Below are positions 24,973-34,248 of a DNA stretch of 64,000 nt, piece by piece. Position 1 is the first letter of the stretch, and each line of letters opens with the position of its first letter. Both the position numbers and the translations under genes were made by a program. The notes under the pieces were generated by a model. That model saw only the letters and a list, made by a program, of their open reading frames with translations, made no database searches and was not told the DNA's origin. The stretch is from Bosea sp. Tri-49 (GTDB taxonomy: Bacteria; Pseudomonadota; Alphaproteobacteria; Rhizobiales; Beijerinckiaceae): positions 5,165,001 through 5,229,000 of the forward strand of contig NZ_CP017946.1 in NCBI RefSeq assembly GCF_003952665.1, written 5' to 3'.

Positions 24973-25830
24973 ATGCTGCGCAATATCGACATCGACCTGC
25001 TGCGCTCCTTCGTCATCATCGCTGAGCTGCGCTCCTTCACCCGCGCCGCAGCGGCCTTGAATCGTACCCAGTCAACGATCTCGACGCAGGTACGGAAGCT
25101 CGAGGAGATCGCCGGCCAGACCTTGCTGCAGCGCTCGCCGCAGGAAGTGCTCTTGACCCGCGCCGGCGAGGATTTCCTCGGCTACGCCCGCCGCATCGTC
25201 GCGCTCCATGACGAGGCGCTCGACGTCGTCCGTGCCCAGAGCGTGTCCGGCCGGGTCCGGCTCGCGGTGATGGACGACTACGCCACCATCGTCCTGCCTG
25301 AGACGCTCGCCCGCTTCGCCCGCTCCCACCCCGAGGTCGAGCTCGAGGTCACCACCGGCTTCACCCGCGACCTGCTCGCCAGTCTCGGCGAGGCCTTCGA
25401 CCTTGTGCTGGCGACGCAGAAGGCCGGCGATGGCAGCGGCGAGGTCCTGCGCACCGAGCGCACCGCCTGGGCCTGGTCCGATCGGCACGATTTTCCACCC
25501 GTCGGCCCTTTGCCACTCGCGCTGCTGAAGGCGCCGAACATGTATCGCGAATGGGCGCTTGCGGCGCTGAACGAGGCCGGTCGGCCCTGGCGCATCCTGT
25601 TCTCGTCGTCCAGCATCGGCGCAGTCGAAGCTGTCGCCGCTGCCGGCGCAGCACTGACCGTGGTCAAGGCCGGCACGGCGCGGGAGGGACTGCGCCTGCT
25701 CGGAGAGGCGGAAGGCCTGCCTGCTTTGCCGGCTTCAGAGATCGCACTGCATCTCGCGCCGGGGCGACCGACGCCGGCGGTGCGGGCGCTCGCTGGGTTT
25801 CTGGCGGAGGCGTTGCGGGCGGAGGGGTAG
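24973..25830 (+). CDS. LysR family transcriptional regulator
   Basis: From ATG 24973 this is a 285-residue regulator. The helix-turn-helix covers about 4-62 (NIDIDLLRSFVIIAELRSFTRAAAALNRTQSTISTQVRKLEEIAGQTLLQRSPQEVLLTRAGE). The effector domain starts at GRVRLAVMDDYATIVLPETLARFARSHPEVELEV. In-frame TTG and ATG codons at 24913 and 24931 exist, but they fall in or next to the operator-like dyad. GAAAGG precedes 24973 at a good distance. It is divergent from ilvD. Whether it controls ilvD is inferred only from the arrangement. Confidence 0.88.
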   Translation: MLRNIDIDLLRSFVIIAELRSFTRAAAALNRTQSTISTQVRKLEEIAGQTLLQRSPQEVLLTRAGEDFLGYARRIVALHDEALDVVRAQSVSGRVRLAVMDDYATIVLPETLARFARSHPEVELEVTTGFTRDLLASLGEAFDLVLATQKAGDGSGEVLRTERTAWAWSDRHDFPPVGPLPLALLKAPNMYREWALAALNEAGRPWRILFSSSSIGAVEAVAAAGAALTVVKAGTAREGLRLLGEAEGLPALPASEIALHLAPGRPTPAVRALAGFLAEALRAEG

Positions 25831-25840
25831 CCGCGACGCA

Positions 25841-25990
25841 GAACCCCTCTCCTGGAAGGAGAGGGGCAGGGGTTAGGTATTCGGACTGGAAACATTGGCC
25901 TGAACCCGGCCACGCGGTCGGCGCTCGCGGAACTGGTCACAGGGCCTACACCTCACCCTGCCCTCTCGTCCCAGGAGAGGGTTCCCCGCG
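25841..25990 (-). repeat. Palindromic intergenic repeat (family A relative)
   Basis: CCCCTCTCCTGGAAGGAGAG opens and GGG closes the first hairpin (25844-25866). CCTCACCCTGCCCTCTCGTC then CCAGGAGAGGGTTCCCC (25951-25987) carries the second. The flanks (GGGGCAGGGGTTAGG, GGTTCCCCGCG) match those of the elements at 4714-4872 and 56303-56452. The inner 80 bases differ. Confidence 0.7.
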
Positions 25991-25997
25991 CCCTTAC

Positions 25998-26094
25998 CGT
26001 CATGGTCGGGCTTGTCCCGACCATCCGCGTCTTCGCTGGACACATGCGGTGTTCAAGACGTGGATGCTCGCAACAAGGGCGAGCATGACGGTGG
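25998..26094. repeat. CGTCATGGTCGGG-type intergenic repeat
   Basis: ATGGTCGGG and CCCGACCAT (26002-26024) form a perfect 9-base hairpin around CTTGT. CCGTCATG at the left and CATGACGG at the right close the whole unit. This is another non-coding repeat in the same gap. Confidence 0.6.
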
Positions 26095-26284
26095 AGGCAA
26101 CCCGTCTCCACGGGGATAACTCGCCAATCAATCCCCGCCCTCGAAACCTGGCGTATTCTCCTCCCCGTCCCGCCCGACCAAGGGGGCTGTCGCGAGGCAT
26201 CGTGCGGCCGGGCGGGAGAGCGGTGTCCGTTTTGAACAGCCGTCGCGGGCTGGAATGGCGGAGGGGTCTCGTCCGGGCGAAGCC

Positions 26285-26485
26285 GGGTCTTGCCCGACCT
26301 GAAGGCGGAGCGCGGCACCTCAAAGAGGACCGCGCGCGGGGTTCGGGAGCGGCGAGCATCAGCCGCTTCGACACTCGACATCGACATTCGACACAGCGGC
26401 GGAACGCTGCCGCATCCGGACCCCGCGCACCCCTTGGGCTTGCGCTTGCCTTTTAAACCCTCGCGGCGGGAGCCGGCGTGGTCAG
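26285..26485 (-). repeat. Dispersed ~195-bp repeat (family C), copy 2, inverted
   Basis: The reverse complement of this stretch aligns with 9945-10140 nearly end to end. Shared blocks include GGGTGCGCGGGG, CCGGATGCGGCAGC, CGAATGTCGATGTCGAG and AAGCGGCTGATGCTCGC. I judge identity to be high by eye, at about four bases in five. It lies in a 750-base gap (25831-26587) that holds no gene I can support. Confidence 0.8.
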
Positions 26486-26587
26486 ACGTGCTTGTTCGAT
26501 GGCAGCTTGGGAACATCCTCGCCAAAAATTCGTAGTCCGTCTTGCCGCCCTAAAGCTCAAGCCTCGGGCTCAGCACGGAGAACGACG

Positions 26588-26938
26588 ATGAATGTCCGCA
26601 AGTTCGCCATCGCCGATGCATCCCTGGAGCGTTCCCCTGGGCAGCAGGCAGAGATGTACGTCGGAAATCTGGTCGACGAGCGTCATGGCGGGCCGATCAC
26701 CATCGGGTATGGGCGCTACGCGCCTGGCCAAAGCCTCACCGAGACGATGGCGGTCGACGACGTCATGGTCCTTCTGGAAGGGCGGCTTTCGGTCTCGACG
26801 GACGCGGGCACGGTCACTGCTGGCCCCGGCGAGATCGTCTACATGCCCAAGGGTGAAGAGGTGACGATTCGATCGCACGAAGAGGGGGCGGTTACCGCCT
26901 ATGTCACCTATCCGCATTGGCGTCCGGCGCACGCCTAG
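26588..26938 (+). CDS. Cupin-fold protein (EutQ-like)
   Basis: This 116-residue single cupin domain has GYGRYAPGQSLTETMAVDDVMVLLEGRLSVSTDAGTVTAGPGEIVYMPKGEEVTIRS, the two cupin motifs in order. The usual metal-binding His residues of motif 1 are replaced (TETMAVDD), as in EutQ-like cupins, where metal binding is not evident. ATG 26588 follows GGAGAACGACG. The gene stands alone after a long repeat-filled gap and is convergent with the fhuF end of the iron cluster. The function is unknown; EutQ itself is linked to ethanolamine use, but nothing else of that pathway is here. Confidence 0.75.
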   Translation: MNVRKFAIADASLERSPGQQAEMYVGNLVDERHGGPITIGYGRYAPGQSLTETMAVDDVMVLLEGRLSVSTDAGTVTAGPGEIVYMPKGEEVTIRSHEEGAVTAYVTYPHWRPAHA

Positions 26939-27093
26939 GCCGCGGCTCCGCTGATGGCCGGAGCCGGCCAAGGCCGGTTCATCACGAGCTTCCGTTTGCG
27001 ACCCTAGACAGACCGCGAAGGGGCGGCGAAGGCGGTGCGAATGATCGCTCTTCTCGACGAGGGCGTCGCTCATGGCGAGGCGATCGATCGAGG

Positions 27094-27813
27094 TCATGGT
27101 CTCGCCTCCGGCAGCGGGCAGGTCGAGCAATAGCCGAGCTCGGGAATGAGATAGCGGATGCAGCAGACCTTCCGCACCCGCTTCGGGCCGCCGCCATCGT
27201 CGGGATAGCGGACAGGGTCGAACAGCGGGTTGGGCCTGCCGTCCGGCAACCGCCTCGTCGCCATCAGCGTCAGCGCATCCTCCACCGCTGGCCGGGCGCC
27301 GACCGCTTGCTCGACACGCCTGACGATGAAGTCGACCATGTTGCCCGCATTGCTCCAGAGCACCTTGCGCGAGACGCCGCTCACGGCGGCGAAGGCCGTA
27401 ATCACGGGAACGAGATGCCCGTCCATCAGCGGCAGGAAGCGCTGGAAGGCGTCTGCCGGGGCCGCGGGCTTGCCTGCGTCGCGCAGATGGATCGATTGCG
27501 TCACGCCCTCGTCGGAGAAGATGCAGCCGATCGCGTCGATGCCGACATCGACCTCATGCTCGGCGAGCAGGGCGATCGCCAGGACGGGCGGCAACAGCGT
27601 CGCGAAATGCTGCTTGGCCCAAAGCGAAGCCACCGCTCGGCGGTCGGCGCCGGGATAGCGCCGGCTGGCGAAACGGGCCAGCAGTTCCGCCAGGCGCCCG
27701 GGATCGACAAGATCGCTGCCCGGCGAGGATGGAGCAAGGTCGCTCGCCAGTGCGAACCTGTCGCCATAGACGGCGAGGTCGCCGCTGAAGAGTGAGGCGA
27801 AAGCCGGGATCAT
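27094..27813 (-). CDS. fhuF: Siderophore-iron reductase FhuF
   Basis: This 239-residue cytoplasmic protein ends with the FhuF signature VCCIRYLIPELGYCSTCPLP, the C-C-x10-C-x2-C pattern that binds an unusual [2Fe-2S] cluster. FhuF releases iron from imported ferric hydroxamates by reduction. Its ATG overlaps the fhuB stop as ATGA (27810-27813), so it is translationally coupled to the permease gene. It is the last gene of the cluster. The long frame on this strand that continues past its start is out of phase with fhuB and is not coding. Confidence 0.92.
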   Translation of the reverse strand: MIPAFASLFSGDLAVYGDRFALASDLAPSSPGSDLVDPGRLAELLARFASRRYPGADRRAVASLWAKQHFATLLPPVLAIALLAEHEVDVGIDAIGCIFSDEGVTQSIHLRDAGKPAAPADAFQRFLPLMDGHLVPVITAFAAVSGVSRKVLWSNAGNMVDFIVRRVEQAVGARPAVEDALTLMATRRLPDGRPNPLFDPVRYPDDGGGPKRVRKVCCIRYLIPELGYCSTCPLPEARP

Positions 27814-29786
27814 CGCTGTCTCCACATCAGCGCGATGAAATAGCTGCCGCCGAGAAAAGTCGCGACCAGCCCCGCCGGTATCTGCCAGGGAAAGGCAACG
27901 ATGCGGCCGGCGAGGTCGGCCAATACCATCAGCAGTGCTCCCAGGATCGCCGCTGCGACGAGCTGCGGCAGCGGCTGGCGGAAGCCGAGCAGGCGGACGG
28001 CGTGGGGCGCCATCAGGCCGACGAAGCTCAAGGGACCGACGATTAGCGTTCCCGTGGCCGTGGCCGCCGCGGTCGCCAGCAGGACGGCAAATCGCGACCA
28101 AGCCAGCGGGACGCCGACCGAGCGCGAGGTGGTCTCGCCGAGCGGCAGAATAGTCAGCCAGCGCGCCATCAGCGGTGACGTCGCAAGGAGAAGTGCGACC
28201 ATCGCCGCGGCAATCAGCGCCTGCTCGGACGTGACGCGATAAGTCGATCCCGCCATCCAGTTGAGAACGACGATCATGCGCGGATCGCCGGTCGCCAGCA
28301 ATGTCGCCGTCAACGCCGAAACCAGGGTGCTCAACGCGACACCGGTCAGGAGGACATGCTCGGGCGACAAGGCCGAGCGCCGGCCGAGCCAGAGCATCAG
28401 GGCGAGCACGGCGAAGGCTCCCGACGTCGCCGCCGCCAGGGTCAGCGCCGTCGTCGGCTGCACGGCGACGAAGAGCACCATGATCAGGCCGAGTGCGGCG
28501 CCGGACGAGATGCCGAGCAATTCCGGGCTCGCCATGGCATTGCCGGTCAGGCGCTGGAGCAGCGTGCCGGACATGCCGAAGAGGGCGCCGGCCGCCAGCG
28601 CCCCGGCGACGCGTGCCCCGCGCCATGGCAAATAGGCTGGCAATTCGGGGAGACTGCTCCAGTGCCAACCCTCCGGCACGCGCGCCAGCGACAAGGCTAT
28701 CCAGACGCTCAAGGCGAGCACTGGCAGGGCGCAGAGGATCAGCAGCCATGGCCGCCCGAGCCGCATGGAGATCGGCTCGCTCCGCGCGCGGGGATCGTGG
28801 CCGGTGCGCAGCCGCGGCAGCATCCAGAGCAGCAGGCCCGCTCCGATCAGTGAGGTCATCGTGCCGGTCGGCAGGTCGAGCGACGGGCCCAGCGCCTGCA
28901 GCGCTTGATCGGCAAGGCTGAGCAGCAGCGCACCGAAAGCAGCGCTCCAGACCAGACGGGAGCCTAATCGCCTCGCGCTCGTTAGCTGCGCCAGCAGCGG
29001 ACCGGCGAGGCCGATGAAGCCGACCACGCCGACATGCGCGACGACGAGCGCCGAGAGCAGCACCGCCAGGCTCAAGGCGGCAACCCGGGTCAGCGGCAAC
29101 GACAGGCCCATGGCGCGCGCGACATCATCATGCAACGCCAGGACCGTCAGCGGCCGTATCAGCAGGGCTGCGAGCCCGGCAGCGACCACGACGGGAGGCA
29201 GCAAGGTCCGCACGGCCAGCCAGTTGTTCTGGTTGAGCGATCCGGCCTGCCAGACGAAGAGATCGCGCAGCGCTTCCTGGTGGAACAGTGCCAGCATGGC
29301 GTTGATGCCGCCGAGATAGATCGTGACGACAAGGCCGGCGAGGATCAGCGCGAGGGGATCGAAGCGCTGGCGCCAGGCGAGCAGCATGACCAGCGCCATG
29401 GAGGCGCCGCCGCCGATGACGGCGACAGCTTCGAAGCCGTAGCTGAACAGGCTCGGTGCCCAGAGCGTCGTGGCTGCCAGCGCGAGCTTGGCGCCGGCGA
29501 AGACGCCGAGCGTGCCTGGCTCCGCCAGCGGATTGCGCAGCACCTGCTGGAACAGTGCTCCAGCGAGCCCGAGCGCGGCGCCGCAGAGCAAGCCGACGAT
29601 CAGGCGCGGCAGCATGCTGTGGTGCACGAAGAGCTGACGCAGGTCGTCCGCGAGCGGCGACCAGAGTGCTATCCAGCGCTGTCCCGGCGTGGCGGCGCCC
29701 GCCAGCACGAGCCAGAACAGGCCAGCCGCGCCGGCCGCCAAGGCCGCGGCCAGCGATAGCCGCCTTGCGGCGCTGACGTCAGCCAT
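27810..29786 (-). CDS. fhuB: Ferric-hydroxamate ABC permease, fused double-length FhuB
   Basis: This 658-residue inner-membrane protein contains two FecCD-type permease halves in one chain, as in E. coli FhuB. Each half has the coupling-helix neighbourhood: GAALGLAGALFQQVLRNPLAEPGTLGVFAG (about 69-98) and GALFGMSGTLLQRLTGNAMASPELLGISSG (about 397-426). Each ends with a GFIGLAGP/SFVGLMAPH phrase. Around 18-20 transmembrane helices are expected. It would import ferric hydroxamate with FhuD and an ATPase. No fhuC ATPase gene is present in this cluster. It overlaps fhuD by 8 bases. Confidence 0.95.
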   Translation of the reverse strand: MADVSAARRLSLAAALAAGAAGLFWLVLAGAATPGQRWIALWSPLADDLRQLFVHHSMLPRLIVGLLCGAALGLAGALFQQVLRNPLAEPGTLGVFAGAKLALAATTLWAPSLFSYGFEAVAVIGGGASMALVMLLAWRQRFDPLALILAGLVVTIYLGGINAMLALFHQEALRDLFVWQAGSLNQNNWLAVRTLLPPVVVAAGLAALLIRPLTVLALHDDVARAMGLSLPLTRVAALSLAVLLSALVVAHVGVVGFIGLAGPLLAQLTSARRLGSRLVWSAAFGALLLSLADQALQALGPSLDLPTGTMTSLIGAGLLLWMLPRLRTGHDPRARSEPISMRLGRPWLLILCALPVLALSVWIALSLARVPEGWHWSSLPELPAYLPWRGARVAGALAAGALFGMSGTLLQRLTGNAMASPELLGISSGAALGLIMVLFVAVQPTTALTLAAATSGAFAVLALMLWLGRRSALSPEHVLLTGVALSTLVSALTATLLATGDPRMIVVLNWMAGSTYRVTSEQALIAAAMVALLLATSPLMARWLTILPLGETTSRSVGVPLAWSRFAVLLATAAATATGTLIVGPLSFVGLMAPHAVRLLGFRQPLPQLVAAAILGALLMVLADLAGRIVAFPWQIPAGLVATFLGGSYFIALMWRQR

Positions 29787-30666
29787 GCGACGCCGCCGTC
29801 CCCGAGAGCACGTCGGCGAGTTGCCTGGCGAAGCGTGTCACCGAGACCGTGCCGCCATTGGGATAAATCACCGGCATGCCGAGCACGCGCCCAGCGCGCA
29901 CGGCCGGCAGTGCGTTCCAGATCGGGCTCTCGGCCAGCCGTTTCATGGCGCGCACGGTCTCGGCGCCGCGCTCGAAATGGATGATCAGGGCGTCGGGCGC
30001 TTCGACCAGCCGCTCGATCCCGATCGAGGCCGTGCCCCAGATATTGGCGCGCCCGGTGAAGGCATTGCGCAGGCCCGTCCGGACGAGCACGTCGCCGACC
30101 ATGCTGGCATCGCCGAAGATCGCGGTGCGCCGGCCATCCTCGGCGAAGCGAAGCAGATAGGCCGGGCGGCCGGCATGGCTCCGCAAGCGCTTGGTCGCCT
30201 CCGCCAACGCCGCATCGGCCTCGCGTTGCAGCGCCTCGGCCTCCGCCTGGCGGCGGGCGAGCCCGGCGATGCGCGCGAGGAGCTCGCGCGTGAAATCGAG
30301 CGGACCCTGGCCGCGCGCGAAGGTCGGCAGCCAGGTCACCGGCGCGATGCGTTCGAGCGGTTGCAGCGCCGAAGCCTGCCACGACGCGGCGAGGATCAGG
30401 TCGGGCTTGAGATACTGCAGCAATTCGAGGTTCGGCTCGGTCAGCGGCCCGAGATCGACAGCATCGGCCGGCGCGGCCGGAACGCTGACCAGCCGCTGGT
30501 AGAGCGGCACATTGGCGATGGCCGTCGGTTGCGCTCCCAGCGCCAGCAGCATCTCGGTGAAGGAGAGGTCCATCGAGACGATGCGCGGACTGCCCTCGCG
30601 CGCCAGAGCGGCGGCCGGCATGAACGCCGCCGCGCCGGCCGCCAGGAGCGTGCGCCGGGAGAGCAC
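29779..30666 (-). CDS. fhuD: Periplasmic ferric-siderophore-binding protein FhuD
   Basis: This 295-residue protein starts MLSRRTLLAAGAAAFMPAAALA, a Tat-type leader with twin Arg, as is common for FhuD-like proteins. The mature part is a class III binding protein (two lobes joined by one long helix): PRIVSMDLSFTEMLLALGAQPTAIANV at the start, LGPLTEPNLELLQYLKPDLIL and the WGTASIGIERLVEAPDALI region. It hands ferric hydroxamate from the outer-membrane receptor to FhuB. It lies 7 bases downstream of the receptor stop and overlaps fhuB. Confidence 0.9.
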   Translation of the reverse strand: MLSRRTLLAAGAAAFMPAAALAREGSPRIVSMDLSFTEMLLALGAQPTAIANVPLYQRLVSVPAAPADAVDLGPLTEPNLELLQYLKPDLILAASWQASALQPLERIAPVTWLPTFARGQGPLDFTRELLARIAGLARRQAEAEALQREADAALAEATKRLRSHAGRPAYLLRFAEDGRRTAIFGDASMVGDVLVRTGLRNAFTGRANIWGTASIGIERLVEAPDALIIHFERGAETVRAMKRLAESPIWNALPAVRAGRVLGMPVIYPNGGTVSVTRFARQLADVLSGTAASHG

Positions 30667-30673
30667 GCCGCGC

Positions 30674-33100
30674 TTACCAGCGATAGCTGAGCGAGGCCGA
30701 GACGGTGCGCGGATCGCCGTAGCGGCAGCCGGTCGAACCGGCGCAGGTCATGTACTGCTTGTCGAGCAGGTTCTTGGCCGAGACCTGCAGCACCATGCCC
30801 TTGAGCGCCGGCGTGAGCTTCTCGAACTCATAGCTCAGCATCGCGTCGACGACGGTGCGGCCCGGCACGTCATAGGCGAAGCCGATCAGGTTGGTGCCGC
30901 TGAGATAGCGCACGCCGCCGCCGAGCCGAAGGCCCGGCAAGCCGATACCTGAGAGCTCGTAATCGGCCCAGAGTGCGACGGAGTGATAGGGCACCAACTC
31001 GACCCGCTGCCCAAGAGCGGTGGGATCGTTGCTCTTGGTGGTCCGCGCATCGGTATAGGAATAGGCGGCGACGAGATTCAACCGGTCGAAACTGGCCTTG
31101 GCCTCAAGCTCGACCCCGCGCGAGCGCACCTCGCCGGTCTGGACCGAGAAGGCGAACGGCGCCACCGGGTCCGGTGTCAGCGCGTTCTTCTGCTTGAGGT
31201 CGTAGACCGCCGCGCTGAACAGGAGGTTCGTGCCCGGCGGCTGGTAGCGAATGCCGGCCTCGTACTGCTCGCCCTCGGTCGGCTTGAAGGCGTTGCCGAA
31301 CCTGTCCGTCTGGATCTGCGGCTCGAAGGACTGGCTGTAGCTGACATAGGGCGCAAAGCCGTTGTCAAAGAGATAGACAAGGCCGGCGCGGCCGGTGAAG
31401 GCGCTGTCGTCGAACTTCACGGTGGTGTTGTTGGCGTATCTGCGGATGCGGGTGTCAGCCCAGTCATGCCGGCCGCCAAGGACGACCACCAGTCTGTCGG
31501 CGATCTTGATCTGGTCCTGCAGATAGACGCCGTACTGGTTGCTGAGATTGTCGGTGCCGGTGTCGACCGTGTTCAGCGTCGGATACGTCGTGCCGTAAAC
31601 TGGCGCGTAGATGTCGCGTAGCGGCCCGACAGTGCCGTTCCGCCTGTGCGAGTCGTAAGTGCGCCGGTAGGTGTCGAGCCCTCCGACCAGCGTATGCTTG
31701 ACCGGACCGGTGTCGAACTTGGCTTCCAGCGAGGTGTCGGTGGTGAAGCCGGTCGAGGTCTCGTCGCGGTCGCTGACGCCGCGGTTGAGCGTGCGGCCAT
31801 TGGCGGCGAGGCTGCCGAACGTCAGATAGTCCCAGGCCAGGTCGGCGTGGAAATAGCGCAGGCTTTGGCGGAGCTTCAGGCTGTCGCTGAAGCTGTGCTC
31901 GAACAGGTAGCCGAGCGCATATTGATCGCCGTCGTAGCGGTCATAGTTCGGCTCGCCGATGAAGAGGTTGCGCGGGATCTGGTTGAAGCGCGTGTTGGCA
32001 TAGGGCATCGGCGGCGCAAAGCGCGTCCGGACCCGCTGGTAATACCCGAGCAGAGTCAAGGAGGTCGCAGCGCTAGGCGCCCAGGTCAGGGCCGGCGCGA
32101 TATAGATCTTGTCGTCCTTGACATGGTCGACCTGCGTCTCCGATTTCCGCACCAGGCCGGTGAGCCGGTAGGAGAACTGGCCGTCTGCGGTCAGCGGGCC
32201 GCCGAGATCGGCCGAGATCTGGCGCCGGTTGTAGCTGCCATATTCGAGATTGACCTCGCCGAAGCGGGCCGGCGTCGGGCGCTTGCTGATCGCGTTGATC
32301 GCGCCGCCCGGGGAGAGTTGCCCATAGAGCACCGAGGCAGCGCCTTTCAGCACCTCGACGCGCTCCATCCCGTAAGGCTCCTGGCTGCCGTCATAGACGT
32401 TCGATTGCAGTTTCATCCCGTCGCGCAGGTTGCCGGTATTGCCGGTGGCGACATTGAAACCGCGGACCATGAAATCGTCGGCGATGCGGGTGAAGAGCGA
32501 GGATTGCGACGTGACGCCGGCGGTATAGCTCAGCGAGTCCGCGACCGACTTTGCTCCGGTGTTGCGGATCTGGTCGCGGGTAACGATCGAGATCGACTGC
32601 GGCGTCTCGAGCAGCGGCGTGTCGGTCTTGCTGCCGCTGGCGCTACGCGTCGCGACATAGCCGTTGACCGGCCCCCAGGCCGTCTCGCCCTGCACCTCGA
32701 TGGTATCGAGCGAGACCTGTCCGCCCGCCTGCGAATAGGCGGCAGCGACGCCGGGCCGCTCGATGGTCACACTGCCAGGCGCCGTGAAACGATAGGTCAG
32801 CCCTGTGCCGGCCAGCAGGGTCGCGACGGCGGCTTCCGGCGTGATCTCTCCCGCTACCCCGGAGGTGGTCTTGCCCTTCGTCAGCGGAGTCGGGAACACG
32901 AGGCGCAAGCCGGCTTGCTTGCCGAGCATGAGCAGAGCCTGTTCGAGCGGGCCGGCCGGCACCGAGATCGCCATCGCCCGGCGCTGTTGCGCAGCGGCCG
33001 GAGCGGTGGCAGCAACCGTCACCGCCGCCAGCGACACGCCCACCGCCGCGGCTCGCAGCGCCCTGAATGTAGCCTTGCGCACCGCGCCACCCGTCACCAT
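30674..33100 (-). CDS. TonB-dependent siderophore receptor with STN signalling domain
   Basis: From ATG 33100 this is an 808-residue outer-membrane receptor. A signal peptide (ending ATAPAAAQQ) is followed by an STN domain (about 45-105; ISVPAGPLEQALLMLGKQAGLRLVFP to LTYRFTAPGSVTI). A plug domain (TPQSISIVTRDQIRN, MERVEVLKGAASVLYGQLSPGGAIN) and a 22-strand barrel follow, ending SASLSYRW. The STN domain is used to signal to a FecR/FecI pair, and that pair lies directly upstream. The group is like FoxA/FhuA/FpvA. GAGGGTCGCG precedes the chosen ATG; alternatives at 33133 (ATG) and 33175 (GTG) lengthen the leader. Confidence 0.93.
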   Translation of the reverse strand: MVTGGAVRKATFRALRAAAVGVSLAAVTVAATAPAAAQQRRAMAISVPAGPLEQALLMLGKQAGLRLVFPTPLTKGKTTSGVAGEITPEAAVATLLAGTGLTYRFTAPGSVTIERPGVAAAYSQAGGQVSLDTIEVQGETAWGPVNGYVATRSASGSKTDTPLLETPQSISIVTRDQIRNTGAKSVADSLSYTAGVTSQSSLFTRIADDFMVRGFNVATGNTGNLRDGMKLQSNVYDGSQEPYGMERVEVLKGAASVLYGQLSPGGAINAISKRPTPARFGEVNLEYGSYNRRQISADLGGPLTADGQFSYRLTGLVRKSETQVDHVKDDKIYIAPALTWAPSAATSLTLLGYYQRVRTRFAPPMPYANTRFNQIPRNLFIGEPNYDRYDGDQYALGYLFEHSFSDSLKLRQSLRYFHADLAWDYLTFGSLAANGRTLNRGVSDRDETSTGFTTDTSLEAKFDTGPVKHTLVGGLDTYRRTYDSHRRNGTVGPLRDIYAPVYGTTYPTLNTVDTGTDNLSNQYGVYLQDQIKIADRLVVVLGGRHDWADTRIRRYANNTTVKFDDSAFTGRAGLVYLFDNGFAPYVSYSQSFEPQIQTDRFGNAFKPTEGEQYEAGIRYQPPGTNLLFSAAVYDLKQKNALTPDPVAPFAFSVQTGEVRSRGVELEAKASFDRLNLVAAYSYTDARTTKSNDPTALGQRVELVPYHSVALWADYELSGIGLPGLRLGGGVRYLSGTNLIGFAYDVPGRTVVDAMLSYEFEKLTPALKGMVLQVSAKNLLDKQYMTCAGSTGCRYGDPRTVSASLSYRW

Positions 33101-33200
33101 CGCGACCCTCTTGCACCAGCCCGGGCGCGCCATCTGCGCGCCGTCCCAATGGGTAAGAGTCCGACGCGTCCGCACTCCTGACCTCGGAGACGAAATTTTT

Positions 33201-34154
33201 TCAGTGGGAGCGCACGATCACCATCAGGCCGGTCAGGCGCGTGATGCTGACCGGCAGGCTGGCCTCAAGCGTCGCCAAGGCGTCGTCGGTGTCGGCGACA
33301 TCGAAGACACCTGAGATCCGCTGGCGGGCGGCGCGTTCGTCGAGGACGAGGATGCGCCCTCTCCGATAACGGCTGAGCGTTGCCAGAACCTCCGCCAATG
33401 GACGATCGGAAAAGACGAGCTTGCCATCCTTCCAGGCAATCTGCTCCGCGACGTCAGGACGCGAGAGGACGAGTCGGCCATCGCTGCCAACAGTCGCTTC
33501 GTCGCCTGCTCGCAACTCGGCCTGCGCTTGCCCGCTACGCACGGCGACGCGGCCCTCCTCGACTGCGACGTCGGGCCCGTGATCGTCATGCGCCAGCTGC
33601 ATTGCAAAGCGGGTCCCTAGCGCTGTCGCTTCGAGCGTCTCGCCCACCGCGACGAAGGGACGGGCCGGCATCGGCGCAACCTCGAAATAGGCTTCGCCAC
33701 GCAAGAGCTCGACCTGGCGGCGTGAGCCATCGAAACGCAGGCGCAGCGCCGTATCGGTGTTGAGGATTGCTCGTGACCCGTCCGGCAGCGCGACGCTCCG
33801 GATCTCGCCGACGCCCGTGCTGTGATCGGCCTGAAGCCGATCGACCCATCCCGACTGCGAAACGCCCAGCCCAGTCGCGGCCAGCAAGAGCACTCCCAGG
33901 CCCGCAGCGGTCCGCGCACGACGCGCAGCGCGCAGTTTTCGCAGGCGGTTGCTGGGGACAGGGGCATCCTTGAGCTCACCCCAGAGCGCGGAGAGGTCCT
34001 GATAAGCCTCCGCGTTCTTCGGATCGCGGGCGCACCAGGCGGCGAACCCCTCCCGGTCGGCCGCCGTCGCATCGCTCGACTGCAGGCGCGCGACCCATCC
34101 GGCAGCCTCTTCGCTGCGGCGCTCCTCCTGCGATCGATCGTCCGGTTCAGCCAT
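33201..34154 (-). CDS. FecR-family anti-sigma regulator
   Basis: This 317-residue protein has the DUF4880 N-terminus (about 15-60; EEAAGWVARLQSSDATAADREGFAAWCARDPKNAEAYQDLSALW). One transmembrane helix follows (about 83-100). The periplasmic FecR domain comes next (SVALPDGSRAILNTDTALRLRFDGSRRQVELLRGEAYFEV), then a C-terminal DUF4974-like module (DRPLAEVLATLSRYRRGRILV). It should sense the loaded receptor through the STN domain and control the ECF sigma factor encoded upstream. It lies between the sigma and receptor genes, 94 bases after the first and about 100 before the second. Confidence 0.93.
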   Translation of the reverse strand: MAEPDDRSQEERRSEEAAGWVARLQSSDATAADREGFAAWCARDPKNAEAYQDLSALWGELKDAPVPSNRLRKLRAARRARTAAGLGVLLLAATGLGVSQSGWVDRLQADHSTGVGEIRSVALPDGSRAILNTDTALRLRFDGSRRQVELLRGEAYFEVAPMPARPFVAVGETLEATALGTRFAMQLAHDDHGPDVAVEEGRVAVRSGQAQAELRAGDEATVGSDGRLVLSRPDVAEQIAWKDGKLVFSDRPLAEVLATLSRYRRGRILVLDERAARQRISGVFDVADTDDALATLEASLPVSITRLTGLMVIVRSH

Positions 34155-34248
34155 GCCCGTTCCTGCCGCGCGACCAACCACGGCGTGGCCTCTTGCGAAT
34201 GCTTCTATCCGAGGTAGAGCGTGGAAGCCGCCAGCTCCTGACCTGGGT

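Noticed and set aside
25831..26587. CRISPR-like or phage-remnant array in the 750-base gap
   Set aside because: Repeats here are few, of different families and unevenly spaced, with no direct repeat-spacer rhythm and no cas gene.
26939..27093. Small gene between the cupin gene and fhuF
   Set aside because: A frame MTSIDRLAMSDALVEKSDHS exists on the minus strand, but it continues into sequence antisense to the cupin gene and has no ribosome site.
27814..28749. Upstream continuation of the fhuF frame, giving a 551-residue protein
   Set aside because: The extra part is out of phase with fhuB and Arg-rich, with no membrane or domain pattern. The FhuF domain starts at 27813 with an ATGA overlap.
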